Shown here piece after piece: positions 1-6,704 of a stretch of 14,991 nt of DNA. The notes under the pieces are model-generated. The model ran no database searches. It saw nothing but the letters and a program-made list of their open reading frames with translations, and was not told the origin of the DNA. The DNA comes from Flavobacteriales bacterium (GTDB lineage Bacteria > Bacteroidota > Bacteroidia > Flavobacteriales_D > Sanyastnellaceae): the NCBI GenBank assembly GCA_947457325.1, contig CANGVU010000005.1, forward strand, positions 1 to 14,991. The letters run 5' to 3'. Numbering within the stretch: position 1 is the stretch's first letter; every line of letters begins with the position of its first letter. The position numbers and the translations under genes are program-made.

Positions 1-207
1 AATGTGAAAACCAAAGGATCTCCTATTCTGTCATTAAGCGTAACCAATGCTTTGGGGCAGATCATGACGAACATAAATTGGTCACAAAGTTGGATCAAAA
101 ATTATGTACAGTTATCCATTTCTCATCTTCCTCAAGGTACCTATTTTTTAACGATAGAAACGGAAGAAGGAGTTTCCACTTCACCATTTGAGAAAATCGA
201 TGAATAG
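1..207 (+). CDS. C-terminal end of a type IX secretion (T9SS) cargo protein, 5' truncated
   Basis: The reading frame is open from the first base, so only the last 68 residues of a longer protein are present. They look like a Por-type T9SS type A sorting domain: a strand with NALGQ, an LSISHLPQGTYFLTIET segment matching the family pattern 'L..G.Y...v.t', and a final F-x-K (PFEKIDE). In Bacteroidota this domain directs a protein through the outer membrane via T9SS and is then removed. The catalytic or structural part that would tell the substrate lies outside the window, so the product is unknown. The GTG at base 4 is an internal codon, not a start. The stop overlaps the next gene by 8 nt, suggesting translational coupling. 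Confidence 0.75.
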   Translation, partial: NVKTKGSPILSLSVTNALGQIMTNINWSQSWIKNYVQLSISHLPQGTYFLTIETEEGVSTSPFEKIDE

Positions 208-1174
208 AATTTTATTGTTTATTTCGTTGTTTTTTTATACAACTAATTTTTGGTGTCAAAACGTATGGGTAGCCCATTATTTTGATACCCTTCCTTGTTT
301 TGATTGTGTGCACGCTTATACCTGGGTTGACAACGCTACCTTGCGCACGCGACCCGGAAAAGATGCGCGTCCGGTGGGTCGTTTGCCGATAGGCAGTGGA
401 TGCCGCATCCTGCGCGAGTCTCACGACACCTTGGCCATCAATGGCATAGAAAGCGTCTGGTATGAAGTGAAAACGGATTCTGGACAAGGTTGGATTTGGG
501 GAGGATTGATGACGCGGTGGTGCACAGGAAGTCAATCCGATCCCGAGGTCAAGTTTTTTGTTGGATATGAACAGTATATTCCATGGAGCCCAGTGGATAC
601 CTCCATTCATGAAATGACTTGGATGCAAATCAGGGCGGTTAGAAATCACCAGGAAATTGCGAAGTATAGATTTGATGTTTGGGAACCTGTTTGGAATGTG
701 ACCAATGCAGGTAACCGAGGTTTGACCCCATTCAAGGATGTCATCGCAGTAGAAGAAAGCGGAGAGTCCTGCGGACATTTCAGCGGAGCAGTATGGTTGT
801 TTTGGGATGGAGAAAGGTTTCTGGATCGACTGGTAATTGGAGGGGTTGCTGATGGTGATTTTTCAGTTTGGGATTCCCCAGTATTTCCAACGGATATCCG
901 AGGTCAAAAGGATGTGATTGTTTTAGAAGGTGAGGATTACTCGGAATACTATGAGCCCAATGCGGAGTATCCAAGGTCAATCATGGAGAGAATAGGAAAC
1001 CGAAAAACGTTGGAATGGAGTCAGGGTAAGTGGGTGCAAAACAAGGCGAAAAATCAAACAGAGATTTTGTATTATATGGTAACGGAGTCCATGGAAGATA
1101 CCATTTACCTTCCTCAATCATTACCGGAAGAATATCGAGACTGGATTAGTTCGAGCAAGGGAAATCAGAAGTAG
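200..1174 (+). CDS. secreted SH3-domain protein of unknown function
   Basis: The protein is 324 aa from the ATG at 200. An in-frame TTG at 188 would only add MRKS before the signal peptide, so the ATG is preferred. Residues 1-19 form a Sec signal peptide (hydrophobic LLFISLFFY, then NFWCQ). Residues about 40-104 resemble a bacterial SH3 domain: a TLRTRPG strand, the spacing 'PVGRLPIGSG', and a closing GQGWIWGG. Such domains often bind peptidoglycan or other envelope ligands. The remaining 220 residues are rich in Trp, Glu and Asp (e.g. SGAVWLFWDGERFLDRLV) and I do not recognise them. It is probably periplasmic or secreted. The start overlaps the stop of the T9SS cargo gene, so the two are likely co-transcribed. 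Its 3' end overlaps the convergent DUF4249 gene by 29 nt, with no hairpin terminator between them. Confidence 0.8.
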   Translation: MNRILLFISLFFYTTNFWCQNVWVAHYFDTLPCFDCVHAYTWVDNATLRTRPGKDARPVGRLPIGSGCRILRESHDTLAINGIESVWYEVKTDSGQGWIWGGLMTRWCTGSQSDPEVKFFVGYEQYIPWSPVDTSIHEMTWMQIRAVRNHQEIAKYRFDVWEPVWNVTNAGNRGLTPFKDVIAVEESGESCGHFSGAVWLFWDGERFLDRLVIGGVADGDFSVWDSPVFPTDIRGQKDVIVLEGEDYSEYYEPNAEYPRSIMERIGNRKTLEWSQGKWVQNKAKNQTEILYYMVTESMEDTIYLPQSLPEEYRDWISSSKGNQK

Positions 1175-2279
1175 GGTCGGGATCGCAGAAATTAAGCGCT
1201 GCGCAATATGAACCCTGAACCAAAGCATACAGATTGCCAGTTAAACCATTTTGGCCAACTAAGCGTATATCCTTTTGCATAATGGCACTTCTGGAAGCAA
1301 AAAGACCCAATCCATTGGATACATTGCTATAGGTTGGACGCTCTTGAATTACACCCGTAACTGGGGCATTAACGGATAGGTATGTGCCCAATTCATCATT
1401 GGCCATTCCAATGGTCAATTCAAAACATTTTGCTGTAGCTGCTGGGAATTGGTGACCAGGAATTCTTCTCACTTTGGGGTTAACCGTTAATTTGCTTTGC
1501 AAATAACTGAAAAATCCTTCACCTGAGAAATTAGCTGAAACAGCGCCTCCATTGGTTTCTAAATTATTACTATTGAAATTTCCAATGTAATAATCCAATC
1601 TCAATGTGTCGGTTTTTATCAATTGTGTGTGTGCGTTGTCGGCATAAGTTTGTTCCAGGTAATCAAAATGAAGGGTGATGTCATAAGAGGAAACATTCGG
1701 AGCCGGGGTCCATTTGACCGTAACATCATCTTTATAATTGATATCTTGAGTAGAAGCATTGAATTGCGCTAAAATCATTGCTACATTGGGGAGTGGATTT
1801 TGAATCGAAACTTCATTGGTTTTTACCAAATCAGTTGTTGCATAAACATCAGGACGATTGTGGAAATCTACAACCAATTTGTAAGTAGCCTCAGGATCCA
1901 TGCCTCCGGGCGTTGGGAGCATGTATACGGTTTGCAGCGGAGCATAGAACAATCCATAGGGGTCTTTTGATACTTCGATAGCTTCTAAATCCCACTCATC
2001 CACTTTGGTGTTGTTTACATATTTTTCAATGGCTAGACGTTTGAACTCCTCCCATTTGTATTCACTGCTGTCTCTGATTAATGCAAAGTCATAATTATTC
2101 CCTTCACCCAAATAGGTTTTGTTAATTTTAATGTATTGAGTGTCCAACTTAGGATCCAACAGACCAAAAACAACAGTAGTACTTTTATAAGGGGCATTGA
2201 GTTCAACTTCAGTGGTGCAAGCATGAAAAAAAACCACCACCAACAAAACACCAAAAATTCCGATTCCTAATTTACGCAT
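1146..2279 (-). CDS. DUF4249 family outer-membrane-associated lipoprotein
   Basis: This 377-aa protein has a lipoprotein signal: MRK, a hydrophobic run to residue 18, then HAC with the lipidated Cys at position 21. The mature start matches the DUF4249 pattern as I know it (ELNAPYKSTTVVFGLLDP, then TQYIKINKTYLGEGN at about residues 48-62). The middle has Ig-like beta repeats, including VKWTPAPNVSSYDITLHF. DUF4249 proteins are found in Bacteroidota, usually beside a TonB-dependent receptor, and are thought to be surface partners of it; no substrate is established. Here the direct neighbour is instead an acyl-CoA reductase 13 nt upstream on the same strand. The C-terminus is Cys-rich (four Cys in the last 22 residues), possibly allowing disulfides. 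The start is the first ATG, directly followed by the basic n-region. Confidence 0.85.
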   Translation of the reverse strand: MRKLGIGIFGVLLVVVFFHACTTEVELNAPYKSTTVVFGLLDPKLDTQYIKINKTYLGEGNNYDFALIRDSSEYKWEEFKRLAIEKYVNNTKVDEWDLEAIEVSKDPYGLFYAPLQTVYMLPTPGGMDPEATYKLVVDFHNRPDVYATTDLVKTNEVSIQNPLPNVAMILAQFNASTQDINYKDDVTVKWTPAPNVSSYDITLHFDYLEQTYADNAHTQLIKTDTLRLDYYIGNFNSNNLETNGGAVSANFSGEGFFSYLQSKLTVNPKVRRIPGHQFPAATAKCFELTIGMANDELGTYLSVNAPVTGVIQERPTYSNVSNGLGLFASRSAIMQKDIRLVGQNGLTGNLYALVQGSYCAALNFCDPDPTSDFPCSN

Positions 2280-2283
2280 GGTA

Positions 2284-2291
2284 CAAATATA
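2284..2291 (-). promoter_or_regulatory. candidate -7 element (TATATTTG) for the DUF4249 gene
   Basis: On the minus strand TATATTTG fits the Bacteroidota -7 consensus TAnnTTTG and ends four bases before the DUF4249 ATG. It lies in the 13-nt gap just after the acyl-CoA reductase stop. I see no TTG at the usual upstream spacing, so it is a half-supported promoter. If used, the transcript would start at or within a few bases of the ATG. Otherwise the gene is read from the reductase promoter. Confidence 0.3.
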
Positions 2292-2292
2292 G

Positions 2293-3348
2293 TTATGAAA
2301 GTAGAAACTTCATTACATCCACATTATCCGCATAATCACTGAGTTTCGGGCATTGTGCCTGTCCAAATGGAGTATACCCTTTACCAACGACACACTGCAG
2401 GTGATCTTTGTATTCAGAAACGCGAGATTGAACCTCTTGGATATCGGAATAGTATTCATAAAAAAGACTGCCTGTTGGAGCTACCCAACCACTGTCTTGT
2501 TTGAAAAGCATAAAACCGTTTTCCAATAAATCCACCTGATTTAAAAGCCATACAGCCTTATTGTAATCATAGTTGTTGGCGTATTTGTTGTGCTTAATTA
2601 CTTCTTGAAAAGGAAGTAGTGCTTTGATGAGGATATTCAGATCATATCCCAGAGGAATGAATACTTTGGACACGTTCCTGCAGCCCATGCCGAAATAGTC
2701 AAAAATATCATGGGCCAATCCATTGAGCTCTTGCTCAGACTCATTTCCATCTAGAATGGCTACACTGGTTCTGGAATGGCGTATGATGTTGGGATATTTA
2801 TCAAAGTATGCATGGAAATATCGGGAGGTGTTGTCACTACCGGTAGCAATGATTCGGTGGAAATTTTCAAGTTTTCCTTCCGCCCAAATGATTTGATTTT
2901 TGAACGATGGTTCCCACTTCGTAAGCAGGTATAAAAACAATGGAATAAGACGAGCATCATCGCTGGATAATTTGATCAAAGCTTTGTGACCACTTAGCAA
3001 AACACAGAGGATATCATGAAAACCCACCATTGGGATATTGCCAGCGCAAATGATGGCTACGGTATACGGTTGCTCATGATAATCCGGGACTTGGTAAGCC
3101 CTGATCCAATTATCGATATTCTCTTTTGTGAGACTTTTGGCCCACTCACCAATGGCTTTTCTTGTATTTTCTTCCGTGAACCATCCATTGTAAGACACTT
3201 GTGTGGCAACAACTTCGTTAGTACTTTGGTATTCATCCTCCGTAAGTCCACAGTCGAATCCAGGCCAGTTGGATTGCTGTGAGAGACTTTCCATGAGTTT
3301 GGAGAGCTGAACAAAAGCTTTTATTCGTTGTTCTAGGGTAGTATTCAT
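2293..3348 (-). CDS. LuxC-family acyl-CoA reductase
   Basis: This 351-aa soluble protein matches the LuxC/acyl-CoA reductase branch of the aldehyde-dehydrogenase superfamily. That branch reduces fatty acyl-CoA or acyl-enzyme to aldehyde with NADPH. Supporting motifs in order are CAGNIPMVGFHDIL (residues 101-114, nucleotide-binding fold entry), LSGHKALIKLSSDD (118-131), ATGSDNTSRYF (168-178) and GMGCRNVSKVFIP (220-232), where Cys223 is the expected thioester-forming nucleophile. It is shorter than Vibrio LuxC (about 480 aa), and no LuxD, LuxE or luciferase genes are nearby, so bioluminescence is not implied. A ferredoxin gene is transcribed divergently from the same 57-nt gap, suggesting a shared redox pathway; the real acyl substrate is unknown. 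The start (MNTTLEQRIKAF) follows a good promoter by about 30 nt. Downstream, 13 nt away, is the DUF4249 gene. Confidence 0.85.
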   Translation of the reverse strand: MNTTLEQRIKAFVQLSKLMESLSQQSNWPGFDCGLTEDEYQSTNEVVATQVSYNGWFTEENTRKAIGEWAKSLTKENIDNWIRAYQVPDYHEQPYTVAIICAGNIPMVGFHDILCVLLSGHKALIKLSSDDARLIPLFLYLLTKWEPSFKNQIIWAEGKLENFHRIIATGSDNTSRYFHAYFDKYPNIIRHSRTSVAILDGNESEQELNGLAHDIFDYFGMGCRNVSKVFIPLGYDLNILIKALLPFQEVIKHNKYANNYDYNKAVWLLNQVDLLENGFMLFKQDSGWVAPTGSLFYEYYSDIQEVQSRVSEYKDHLQCVVGKGYTPFGQAQCPKLSDYADNVDVMKFLLS

Positions 3349-3366
3349 AGTTAAAACGTTATGGCG

Positions 3367-3374
3367 TACATTTG
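3367..3374 (+). promoter_or_regulatory. -7 element (TACATTTG) of the ferredoxin gene
   Basis: TACATTTG is an exact match to TAnnTTTG and is placed to give a start near 3380 and an A/T-rich leader of about 26 nt before the ferredoxin ATG. No clean TTG is visible 17-23 nt upstream, so the -33 side is weak. It faces the reductase -7 box only 5 nt away. Confidence 0.5.
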
Positions 3375-3383
3375 CGCCGCAAA
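3371..3383. repeat. inverted repeat TTTGCG-C-CGCAAA joining two divergent -7 boxes
   Basis: Two perfect 6-nt arms (TTTGCG and CGCAAA) flank a single C. The left arm contains the TTTG of the plus-strand -7 box and the right arm contains the TTTG of the minus-strand -7 box. It could simply be the two promoters overlapping, or it could be a binding site for a dimeric regulator. Confidence 0.6.
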
Positions 3384-3412
3384 ATTACATTAAAGCGATA
3401 TAGATATGGCAA
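3380..3412 (-). promoter_or_regulatory. promoter of the acyl-CoA reductase gene
   Basis: On the minus strand TAATTTTG (3387-3380) is an exact TAnnTTTG -7 box. A TTG (3412-3410) lies 22 nt upstream of it, within the range described for flavobacterial promoters. The predicted start near 3375 gives a leader of about 27 nt. The TTG lies inside the first codons of the divergent ferredoxin gene. The -7 box interlocks with the ferredoxin -7 box through a shared inverted repeat. Confidence 0.55.
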
Positions 3413-3756
3413 TCATGATTACCGATGCGTGCATCAATTGCGGAGCTTGTGAGCCCGAGTGTCCCAATCACGCCATTTATGAGGGTGGTGCGGAATGGAA
3501 ATATTCTGACGGAACCGGATTAAAGGGAATAATTTCGCCTATTACTGGAGGTGATGAAGTGGATTCAGATGGCTTGATGGAGCCCAAAAGCATGGATGTA
3601 TACTACATTGTTCATGACAAATGCACAGAGTGCGTGGGTTTTCATGATGAACCGCAATGCGCTGCAGTTTGTCCAGTGGATTGCTGCGTAGATGATCCCG
3701 ATTACAGAGAAAGCAAAGAGGCCTTGTTGCAGAAAAAGGCATTTATGCATTTGTAA
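3406..3756 (+). CDS. 2[4Fe-4S] dicluster ferredoxin
   Basis: This 116-aa acidic protein is a soluble electron carrier. The first cluster motif is C9-x2-C12-x2-C15-x3-C19-P. The second is C73-x2-C76-x8-C85-x3-C89-P, with the eight-residue insertion (VGFHDEPQ) seen in Allochromatium-type ferredoxins. By family rule, C9/C12/C15 plus C89 hold one cluster and C73/C76/C85 plus C19 hold the other. Between the two motifs are about 50 residues, more than in classic 55-80 aa ferredoxins. Two more Cys (93, 94) follow the second motif. It is divergent from the acyl-CoA reductase, which it may serve indirectly as an electron carrier (inference). A strong terminator follows 22 nt after the stop. The ATG at 3406 (MAIMITDACINCG) fits the usual family N-terminus. 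Confidence 0.93.
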   Translation: MAIMITDACINCGACEPECPNHAIYEGGAEWKYSDGTGLKGIISPITGGDEVDSDGLMEPKSMDVYYIVHDKCTECVGFHDEPQCAAVCPVDCCVDDPDYRESKEALLQKKAFMHL

Positions 3757-3778
3757 GAATAAAAAATTATTCAGAGTC

Positions 3779-3804
3779 AGGCCATGGTTTCATGGCCTTT
3801 TTTT
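3779..3804 (+). terminator. intrinsic terminator of the ferredoxin gene
   Basis: A perfect 8-bp stem (AGGCCATG / CATGGCCT) with a GTTT loop is followed by a T-run to 3804. A second, A/T-only inverted repeat (GAATAA-AAAA-TTATTC, 3757-3772) lies just before it, so minus-strand transcripts leaving the receptor gene also meet the hairpin and then a T-rich stretch. The T-run overlaps the stop codon of the convergent receptor gene. Confidence 0.85.
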
Positions 3805-6019
3805 ATGGATTCCAGCGAATAGACAAATAGAAATTCCTTCCTGGGCCATTGATGCCACTGGCAAATGGTCGGTATTGAGTGTCCAGTAAATTATCTAGTC
3901 CAGCATACATAGTGAGTGTTGAATTCAGGGGGTATTCAACCCTTGTATCAACTAAGAAATAGGCAGGAGTTCCCAATGCGGGAGCATAATTTTCATTGTC
4001 TTCTGCGTTGAGTCGGTAGTCGGCTATTTTCTTCCATCCGTAATATTGACATTGAATCATGAATTGAATCTCTTTCCATTCCTTATGAATGCTTCCTCCA
4101 AGCATGCTTGGGGGGATGTGATCTAAGGGTTGGTTTTTATCATTGTTGATGGAGCCATCTGTCCACTGCCCTTGCAATTTCCATTGGGTTTTGTTACCAA
4201 TTAACCCTGAACACTGTCCTTGTAGACCTTTTATGACAGCGTTATCAAAGTTTTGATTGGCTAAAATATTACTGGTTACTCCATCCCAAATTAGTGTGTT
4301 GGAACCATTCATGTTATATGGTGCAAGTGCTATGATGTTGTCTACCCAGGCATGATAATACATCAAATGATATTGAAATTTTTCTCCAATCCACTTGTAT
4401 CCAAAGTCAATATTCATGGATTGTTCTGGTTTTAGATTGGAATTGGGAACTATGACATTTCCTTGGGCTGTTTCAAAAATTCTGCTCAAATCATCAATGT
4501 TGGGAACCCGATATCCTGAAGACAATTGTGCTGTTAGTGATTGTTTAGGAGAGAGGTGATACTGTGCGCCTATTGATCCTGAGTAATAGGGCATGTTTTG
4601 TTGAATGTCATTGGTGCCGGACAACCAAGTATAGCGATTATCATAAGCAGAAAATAGCGATGAATAGCCACCGCGGAGCCCATCATGAAAAGTCCATTTT
4701 GGGTTGGGACGGTAGGTGTGCACGCTATACACCGAGAAAGACTGCATGTTGTTTTTTCCAGTAGGATATCGCGCACCAATTTCATTGTGCTCTTGTGATA
4801 TTTTGTTTATGGCATGAGCAGTTGATGTGAGTTGATTGTATTGGTAGTCCCATCCCATCTGCCATTCGTGATGTTCTGTGATGCTGTATAGATTTTGTGT
4901 GATGGAAAAAACACCAACATTTTCTTTTCTTGACTCCAACCAAGGGTTTCCCCACTTCCTGCTTTGTCTGCTTTCCTCTATTTGTTGAAGTGACACAATC
5001 AAATCATTTCTCTGAAAAAGTTGAAAAGGTTTTTGTTGTATTCTATGGTAACTCAGTAGCGATCTTTTTTGCGGTCCATAATACCATTCTCCAAATTTGA
5101 GGTGATCGCCACTCCATTCTGAAAGTCTATCATTTCTGTGAATGTTGGTAGTGTTTGAATATTGAAGTTGAATGTTGTGTTCTACATTTTTTTGTTTCCC
5201 TGTTCTCCATTTGAACTTTTGCAAAAAGTCTGTTTGGGCATAAGCAGTGTTTTTGATTTCATACTCATTGTCATTCAAGACCATGACGTCCTCAGTTCCA
5301 TTCCAAACACCATGAAATTTTTGGGTTCCAAAATTTTCTGTGAAGAAAGGATTTTTCCCTTTACCTGTAAGATAACGCTGATGCTGTTGCATGGTGAAAG
5401 AGGTGAGCGAAGCAAAATTCCGTTTTCCATAGTGGGTTTCGAAATGTTGCATCCACCCATTGGTAACGGTCTCGTATCGGTTTTGTACGATGGTGCGCCA
5501 TTTCTGATTGGATTGATATCTTGGTGATATGGTCTCTATCTCAATCACTCCGCCCAATGCGTCGCTTCCAAACAAGCAAGAACTTGGACCAAATATCACT
5601 TCCATTTTTTCCAGTTGATTGACATCGCATGTGATGATGTTTTGCAAATGCCCACCGCGGTAAATCAAATTATTCATTCGTATTCCATCCACAATCAAGA
5701 GTATCCTATTGGCTTCAAATCCTCTTAGAATGGGGCTTCCGCCTCCGAATTGACTTTTTTGAACAAATACATTTCCATTCTTGCTGAGTAAATCAGCTGT
5801 TGTTCGTGGTTGTAAACGAAGGATGTCTTTTTGTTTGATATCAACCATAAACAAAGATTCATCAGACTGCAAATGCCCTTTTTCAAGTCCGATGTAAATC
5901 AATGGTTTTAACCACAGCTGTGGTAAACTATCCTTTTGCGCTGTTGACTTTGAATACAACAGAATGAATAGCAGGACGATGAGACTGATTTTATGGATTG
6001 GGAGGATTCTGAATGCCAT
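3803..6019 (-). CDS. TonB-dependent outer-membrane receptor
   Basis: From the ATG at 6019 the protein is 738 aa, normal for this family. Residues 1-27 are a signal peptide (ISLIVLLFILLYS, cleavage near STA-Q). Residues about 62-168 are the plug: ILRGFEANRILLIVDGIRMN (97-116), then RGGHLQN, VIFGPSSCLFGSDALGGVIEI. The rest is a 22-strand barrel rich in aromatic residues, ending NFYLSIRWNP. The plug resembles HmuR/BtuB-like receptors rather than SusC, since there is no N-terminal carboxypeptidase-like domain. YRVP (503-506) and NSNL (526-529) resemble the FRAP/NPNL motifs, but the intervening His known from haem receptors is absent, so the substrate is open. The frame is open to 6223, but the extra 68 residues precede the signal peptide and lie inside the peptidase gene; they are rejected. 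An ATG at 6025 is equally possible. The start overlaps the peptidase gene by 29 nt. Confidence 0.9.
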   Translation of the reverse strand: MAFRILPIHKISLIVLLFILLYSKSTAQKDSLPQLWLKPLIYIGLEKGHLQSDESLFMVDIKQKDILRLQPRTTADLLSKNGNVFVQKSQFGGGSPILRGFEANRILLIVDGIRMNNLIYRGGHLQNIITCDVNQLEKMEVIFGPSSCLFGSDALGGVIEIETISPRYQSNQKWRTIVQNRYETVTNGWMQHFETHYGKRNFASLTSFTMQQHQRYLTGKGKNPFFTENFGTQKFHGVWNGTEDVMVLNDNEYEIKNTAYAQTDFLQKFKWRTGKQKNVEHNIQLQYSNTTNIHRNDRLSEWSGDHLKFGEWYYGPQKRSLLSYHRIQQKPFQLFQRNDLIVSLQQIEESRQSRKWGNPWLESRKENVGVFSITQNLYSITEHHEWQMGWDYQYNQLTSTAHAINKISQEHNEIGARYPTGKNNMQSFSVYSVHTYRPNPKWTFHDGLRGGYSSLFSAYDNRYTWLSGTNDIQQNMPYYSGSIGAQYHLSPKQSLTAQLSSGYRVPNIDDLSRIFETAQGNVIVPNSNLKPEQSMNIDFGYKWIGEKFQYHLMYYHAWVDNIIALAPYNMNGSNTLIWDGVTSNILANQNFDNAVIKGLQGQCSGLIGNKTQWKLQGQWTDGSINNDKNQPLDHIPPSMLGGSIHKEWKEIQFMIQCQYYGWKKIADYRLNAEDNENYAPALGTPAYFLVDTRVEYPLNSTLTMYAGLDNLLDTQYRPFASGINGPGRNFYLSIRWNP

Positions 6020-6704
6020 TGACATAGTGTTGAATAACATTAATTTCTTGGGCATAAGTTGAACCTGAAAAAGGACCAAGATCTTCGTATTGTATTTGTT
6101 CAAGGTAGTTTTGAGTAAGTTGTTGGCCAATTGGAAAAAACGACCAATGCCATTTCTCTTCTTGATAGCCAGTCCTGTTTGGGTTTGCATCATAGGGCTG
6201 ATAAAAACCAAAGCGCGCGGCATTCATGCACAACCAATCATATTCCTTCTTGCCGTTTCCTTGTGAAAAGTACTTTGGGTCCAATGCGTTCAAATCAAAA
6301 TCAGTCCCCCAATGGTGCCTGGATGTACCTGGCATTGAACTGTACAACAAAATGTTTTTTGCACGATCCAATCCATTGGGATACTTAGTCTTTCGTGCTA
6401 GCCATTTCTTTTCCCAGATTCCTTTTTGTTGTGCGAAATTTCGTGATGCGCTGATTACTTTAAAATTGATTCCCGATTCATTTGCAGCCTTTATCATTTT
6501 TTCCAATGAATCACAAACCGTTGTCAGGAGATAAGCATTTTCTTTGGTGCAAATTGTTGCAGGTAGTTTTTTAAATCGAATATCCTCAGCATAGTTAATC
6601 TTACCCAATAAAAAATCTTTTTCTACCTCTTCCCATTGGCTCGATTGTCCAGCAGAGACAAGGGTAATTAAAAGCGAAAGTATTGCAGCAATGTATCGAT
6701 GCAT
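5991..6704 (-). CDS. M15 family (VanY/LdcB-like) peptidoglycan carboxypeptidase
   Basis: This 237-aa exported enzyme has a signal peptide (residues 1-19) and a VanY-type zinc peptidase domain. The domain is recognisable by the SASRNFAQQ motif (R88, Q92), by S128-x-H130-x2-G-x3-D137 (zinc ligands His130 and Asp137), and by E183-K-W-H186 (catalytic Glu183, third zinc ligand His186). All expected catalytic residues are present. Family members cut the C-terminal D-Ala or the L,D bond of peptidoglycan stem peptides; which one is not decided by sequence. It acts in the periplasm. Its ATG overlaps the dnaE stop by one base (TAATG), typical of translational coupling, and the next gene starts inside its last 29 nt. 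I see no TAnnTTTG box upstream, so it is probably read from the dnaE promoter. Confidence 0.88.
   Translation of the reverse strand: MHRYIAAILSLLITLVSAGQSSQWEEVEKDFLLGKINYAEDIRFKKLPATICTKENAYLLTTVCDSLEKMIKAANESGINFKVISASRNFAQQKGIWEKKWLARKTKYPNGLDRAKNILLYSSMPGTSRHHWGTDFDLNALDPKYFSQGNGKKEYDWLCMNAARFGFYQPYDANPNRTGYQEEKWHWSFFPIGQQLTQNYLEQIQYEDLGPFSGSTYAQEINVIQHYVNGIQNPPNP

Noticed and set aside
212..778. Long minus-strand open frame (188 codons) opposite the SH3 protein gene
   Set aside because: It lies wholly antisense to a gene with a signal peptide and a recognisable domain, and its own translation shows no family pattern.
2293..3348. Bioluminescence operon suggested by the LuxC-like protein
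   Set aside because: No luciferase, acyl transferase or synthetase genes are present, and the protein is much shorter than Vibrio LuxC.
5162..5527. Plus-strand open frame (121 codons) within the receptor gene
   Set aside because: It is antisense to the conserved beta-barrel, lacks a promoter and shows no recognisable domain.
6020..6223. N-terminal extension of the TonB-dependent receptor
   Set aside because: It would put 68 residues before a clear signal peptide and lies inside the peptidase coding frame.
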